Of a DNA stretch of 8,600 bases, positions 6,300 to 8,600 are shown piece by piece (position 1 is the first letter of the stretch; each line of letters begins with the position of its first letter). The stretch is from Nitrosomonadales bacterium (GTDB lineage: Bacteria; Pseudomonadota; Gammaproteobacteria; Burkholderiales; SG8-41), in the NCBI GenBank assembly GCA_009885185.1, contig VFLF01000027.1:1-8600 (forward strand). The letters are read 5' to 3'. The position numbers and the translations under genes are program-made. The notes beneath the pieces are model-generated. The model worked only from the letters and a program-made list of their open reading frames with translations, was not told the DNA's origin and searched no databases.

Positions 6300-8011
6300 A
6301 TGGTTTTTATATTGGATTGCGATGAGAGTGTGAAGCGCACACTCCCATCACGATTGTCGGAGAGCGTGAGGTCATAGCCTTCCTGAGACGCGTGTCGAGC
6401 CGCATGGTAAAGGCCGACGCCCAGCCCCGATTTCGACGACACGGGCGCTTCGAAAAGCCGCGTGGCGAGCGGCGCGGGCACCGCCGCGCCGTTATCGGCC
6501 ACTTGCAGCGTGGCGCGTGCCGGGTTGAAACTCACCGTGACGGTTGCGCCCTTGCGAACCGCGTTGTCGATCAGGTTGTCGGCGACGCTGTCGAACATCT
6601 CGGCGGGCACGTCGTGCGTGGCCGCATCGCCTTCCATCACGAATGCGAGGTTGCGCAGCGCATGGCGTTGCCGCAGCGCCACCCACCACGCATCGGCGCG
6701 CAAACGCTGCGATGGCGCATGGCCGGGCGCGCGCAGTTTGTCCAGCGTGGTATTTAACCGTTGCGTGATCTGCGGCAGTTGCCGCTGCATCAGCGCCTGC
6801 AATTCGCCGGATTGTTCCGGTGCACTGCTTTCCGCCGCACTGCACAGCGAGCGCAGCGACTGCAACAGGTTTTTCACGTCGTGCGTCAGACGCGAGCCGG
6901 TTTCATGGATGGCTTGCGTGTAGGCATTTTGCCGCTGTATCTGTTCGCGTTCCTTGGCGGCGTAAAAATGCCCAACCATTTGCGCCAGTAATTTCAGATG
7001 CAGCAGCATCGCCGGCGACAGCGCCCAGCGCGTGTGTATGCGCAAGCGAAGATCGCCTTGCGAAAAATCGGCGGCATGTTCGTCCAGTTGGCCATAGTGC
7101 CCAGTACCCGCGCGCGTTTCCCAGCGCAGGCCGATAATCCATGGCAAGGCGAGCATGTGTTCGAGTGCCGCATGCAGAAACCTCGGCGGATCGCTTTCGC
7201 GCTCGGCCAGCGCTGCCAGTTGCTGTACCCACTGCTCGAACGGTAGTCCAATGCTTAACAGGTAACGTGACAGCAACTGTTCGACGCCGGCAAAGCCCGC
7301 GGTAGGATTCCACAGCCACGACAAGGCCGCGAGCACCAGCGCGATTATCATCAGTGTTTGCATCAACGCCAGCGCGTAAGAGCCCTGGTTCATCTGCATG
7401 ATGACAAAGCTGCCGAGTACCAGCGCGGCCACCAGCAGAAAAAGCATCAGGCTGTAGAACAAATCCACCGCCATGCGATTATCGATGCGCGGCGGATCAA
7501 TGCGCAGAAACAGGATCGCCAACGCAATCACCGGCAGGCCGTAACGCACCAGCATGGCCATCTGTGCGTCGACCGGATTTCTCGCGGACAGTTGCGGCAC
7601 CACCCACATCAGCAGCAGCGACAACAGGTAAAGCGCGGCCAGCAGCGACACCCAGCGCTGGCGCTTGCCGCCCATGCCAGGCACGCTGCCGCCGATCAAA
7701 GCGGTCAGCACCGCCAGCCACAGTGCGATCAGCCACCAGTTGTGCAGCGCCGACAGCAGCAGGCCCACGATAATCACCAGGAAGGCATGGCGCGTCTCCA
7801 CGTCGCCTTCGCCGCGCCAGAGCGGCTGCCACATCAGGAACAGGCCGAAATGCGCCAGCAGCAGGGGCGGCGCCCACGGCGTATCGATGCCCCAGGCGAT
7901 TCCGGCGTGCAGCGTGAGCAGCATCAACCCCAGCCACCAGTGCGCGTGCGTGGCAACGAAACTGTTGTCGCGGGCGCGCCGGTTTTGCGCCATGCCGGGG
8001 GCGCTGTTCAT
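6296..8011 (-). CDS. Membrane-bound sensor histidine kinase with about eight transmembrane segments
   Basis: From the ATG at 8011 the protein has 571 aa. Its N-terminal half carries about eight hydrophobic segments (near 24-41, 47-66, 75-90, 92-109, 120-138, 153-169, 183-205, 212-234). A cytoplasmic region follows (about 240-365), whose length and position suggest a GAF-like domain, although I cannot confirm the fold. The kinase core is clear: H-box LTHDVKNLLQSL with phospho-acceptor His377, N-box DNLIDNAV (Asn479, Asn483), G1 box DNG (506-508) and G2 box GLGVGL (529-534). The HDxKN H-box recalls the PrsK-like kinase group. No receiver domain is fused, and no response regulator gene adjoins it on its own strand. 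The frame is open up to 8101, which would overlap the divergent permease gene, so 8011 is preferred. Neither this ATG nor the one at 7993 has a good Shine-Dalgarno sequence. The sensed signal is unknown. Confidence 0.9.
   Translation of the reverse strand: MNSAPGMAQNRRARDNSFVATHAHWWLGLMLLTLHAGIAWGIDTPWAPPLLLAHFGLFLMWQPLWRGEGDVETRHAFLVIIVGLLLSALHNWWLIALWLAVLTALIGGSVPGMGGKRQRWVSLLAALYLLSLLLMWVVPQLSARNPVDAQMAMLVRYGLPVIALAILFLRIDPPRIDNRMAVDLFYSLMLFLLVAALVLGSFVIMQMNQGSYALALMQTLMIIALVLAALSWLWNPTAGFAGVEQLLSRYLLSIGLPFEQWVQQLAALAERESDPPRFLHAALEHMLALPWIIGLRWETRAGTGHYGQLDEHAADFSQGDLRLRIHTRWALSPAMLLHLKLLAQMVGHFYAAKEREQIQRQNAYTQAIHETGSRLTHDVKNLLQSLRSLCSAAESSAPEQSGELQALMQRQLPQITQRLNTTLDKLRAPGHAPSQRLRADAWWVALRQRHALRNLAFVMEGDAATHDVPAEMFDSVADNLIDNAVRKGATVTVSFNPARATLQVADNGAAVPAPLATRLFEAPVSSKSGLGVGLYHAARHASQEGYDLTLSDNRDGSVRFTLSSQSNIKTI
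6321..6349. terminator. Strong hairpin at the convergent mutY/kinase 3' ends (possible factor-dependent terminator)
   Basis: GATG-A-GAGTGTG (6321-6332), loop AAGCG (6333-6337) and CACACTC-C-CATC (6338-6349) form an 11-bp stem with one A/C mismatch. On the minus strand the same position is a G/T wobble, so the pairing is complete in the kinase mRNA. It starts 21 bases after the mutY stop and lies inside the last codons of the kinase gene. Neither strand has a T-run after it, so it is not a textbook intrinsic terminator. It could act as a 3'-end-stabilising stem for mutY mRNA, or it could be coincidental. Confidence 0.35.
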
Positions 8012-8055
8012 GGGATTTTCGCTATTCACAAAGTGTTGGCTATACTTGCCGTCCG
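8012..8055. promoter_or_regulatory. Compact divergent promoter region between kinase and permease
   Basis: Only 44 bases separate the two start codons. On the plus strand TATACT (8041-8046) is a strong -10, with the weak -35 TTCGCT (8018-8023) exactly 17 bases upstream. Transcription would start about 8052-8054, two to four bases before the permease ATG at 8056. On the minus strand the overlapping TATAGC could be a -10 for the kinase, with a poor -35. The AT-rich core lies in a near-symmetric GGCTATACTTGCC, so one element may drive both directions. Confidence 0.45.
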
Positions 8056-8600
8056 ATGCCTCGAATACTCTCCATCTCCCGTTACACCTTTCTTGAAGCA
8101 CGCCGCACGCGGCTGTTGCCGTTGTTTACCGCCGCGCTGGTCGCGGTGTTCGCGCTGGCGTTTTTCGTGTCGGAACTCGCGGTCACCGAGAGCCTGCGCA
8201 TGCAGACCACCTTTTATGCCGCCGCGGCGCGGCTTGCTGCAGTGTTCATTGTCGTCATGCATGTGCTGGGCAGCATCACGCGTGAGTTCGACGACAAGGG
8301 GATCGACGTACTGCTGGCGCTGGATCTGCCGCGCTCGCATTATATCCTCGGCAAGCTCGGCGGATTTCTCGCCATCGGTGCGGCGGCGGGCGTGCTGGCC
8401 TGCGTGCCGCTGGCGTGGATGGCACCGCTGGCCGCCGCCGCGCAGTGGGGTATGGCGCTGGTGCTGGAGTTGTCGGTGGTCATCGCATTTGCGCTGTTTT
8501 GCGTGGTGACGTTCGGTCAGTTTATGTCATCGGCGGCGGCGGTGCTGGCGTTTTACGTGCTGGCGCGCAGCCTGACCGCGATTCGCCTGATGAGCGCCCA
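8056..8600 (+). CDS. ABC-2 type transporter permease, N-terminal part (runs off the right edge)
   Basis: The frame is open from the ATG at 8056 to the end of the window (181 complete codons) without a stop. The protein begins MPRILSISRYTFLEARRTRL, the cytoplasmic amphipathic start typical of NosY-like ABC-2 permeases, followed by hydrophobic segments near 20-43, 51-74, 101-124, 134-157 and 159-176. Between the second and third lies REFDDKGIDVLLALDLPRS and HYILGKLGG. This matches the family pattern of an acidic stretch, then LLALP-like residues, then GK leading into the next helix. The ATPase that would power it is not in the window and would be expected downstream. The substrate is unknown. 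No Shine-Dalgarno sequence precedes the ATG and no in-frame alternative start lies upstream back to 8012, so translation may be leaderless. It is divergent from the histidine kinase. Confidence 0.8.
   Translation, partial: MPRILSISRYTFLEARRTRLLPLFTAALVAVFALAFFVSELAVTESLRMQTTFYAAAARLAAVFIVVMHVLGSITREFDDKGIDVLLALDLPRSHYILGKLGGFLAIGAAAGVLACVPLAWMAPLAAAAQWGMALVLELSVVIAFALFCVVTFGQFMSSAAAVLAFYVLARSLTAIRLMSA

Noticed and set aside
7358..8509. Long plus-strand ORF (383 codons) opposite the histidine kinase and into the permease
   Set aside because: Its product is a low-complexity His/Gln/Arg-rich string with no domain. It is antisense to a kinase with intact motifs and out of frame with the permease, so it is a shadow of GC-biased codon use.

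Overview
The window looks like a GC-rich proteobacterial chromosome, most likely betaproteobacterial. The evidence is the asmA-mutY gene pair, a CCA-encoding tRNA-Gly(CCC) close to the enterobacterial form, a MutY that can be read residue by residue against the E. coli enzyme, and strong G/C bias at third codon positions. The lineage is an inference from gene content. I see no transposase, integrase, CRISPR array, phage gene or long repeat, so this reads as ordinary core and near-core chromosome.

Layout. (1) Positions 1-136, minus strand: the N-terminus of an exported protein that continues out of the window, perhaps preceded by a 51-codon ORF (141-296) ending 4 bases before it. (2) 367-2676, plus: a 769-aa molybdopterin-binding large subunit of the xanthine dehydrogenase/CoxL superfamily, of the YRGAGR ('form II') type. 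No FAD or iron-sulfur subunit gene lies in the window. (3) 2769-2842, plus: tRNA-Gly(CCC). (4) 2935-6299, plus: an AsmA-family envelope protein followed by the adenine glycosylase MutY, with the stop and start codons sharing one base (TGATG). (5) 6296-8011, minus: a polytopic histidine kinase convergent with mutY. The two stop codons interlock in one TTAA, and a strong hairpin lies just inside the kinase gene. (6) 8056-8600, plus: the 5' part of an ABC-2 type permease, divergent from the kinase across 44 bases and still open at the window edge.

How the genes relate. asmA and mutY probably share a transcript, although their functions (outer-membrane homeostasis and 8-oxoG:A mismatch repair) are unrelated. 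The kinase and the permease share a compact divergent promoter region, which makes co-regulation possible. The response regulator and the ATPase that should accompany them are not in the window. The molybdoenzyme subunit and the tRNA look like independent units.

I did not find a clearly new system. The points most worth a second look are the orphan molybdoenzyme subunit, the kinase without a regulator, the interlocked convergent 3' ends with an embedded hairpin, and the permease start, which lacks a Shine-Dalgarno sequence and lies just after a TATACT box.
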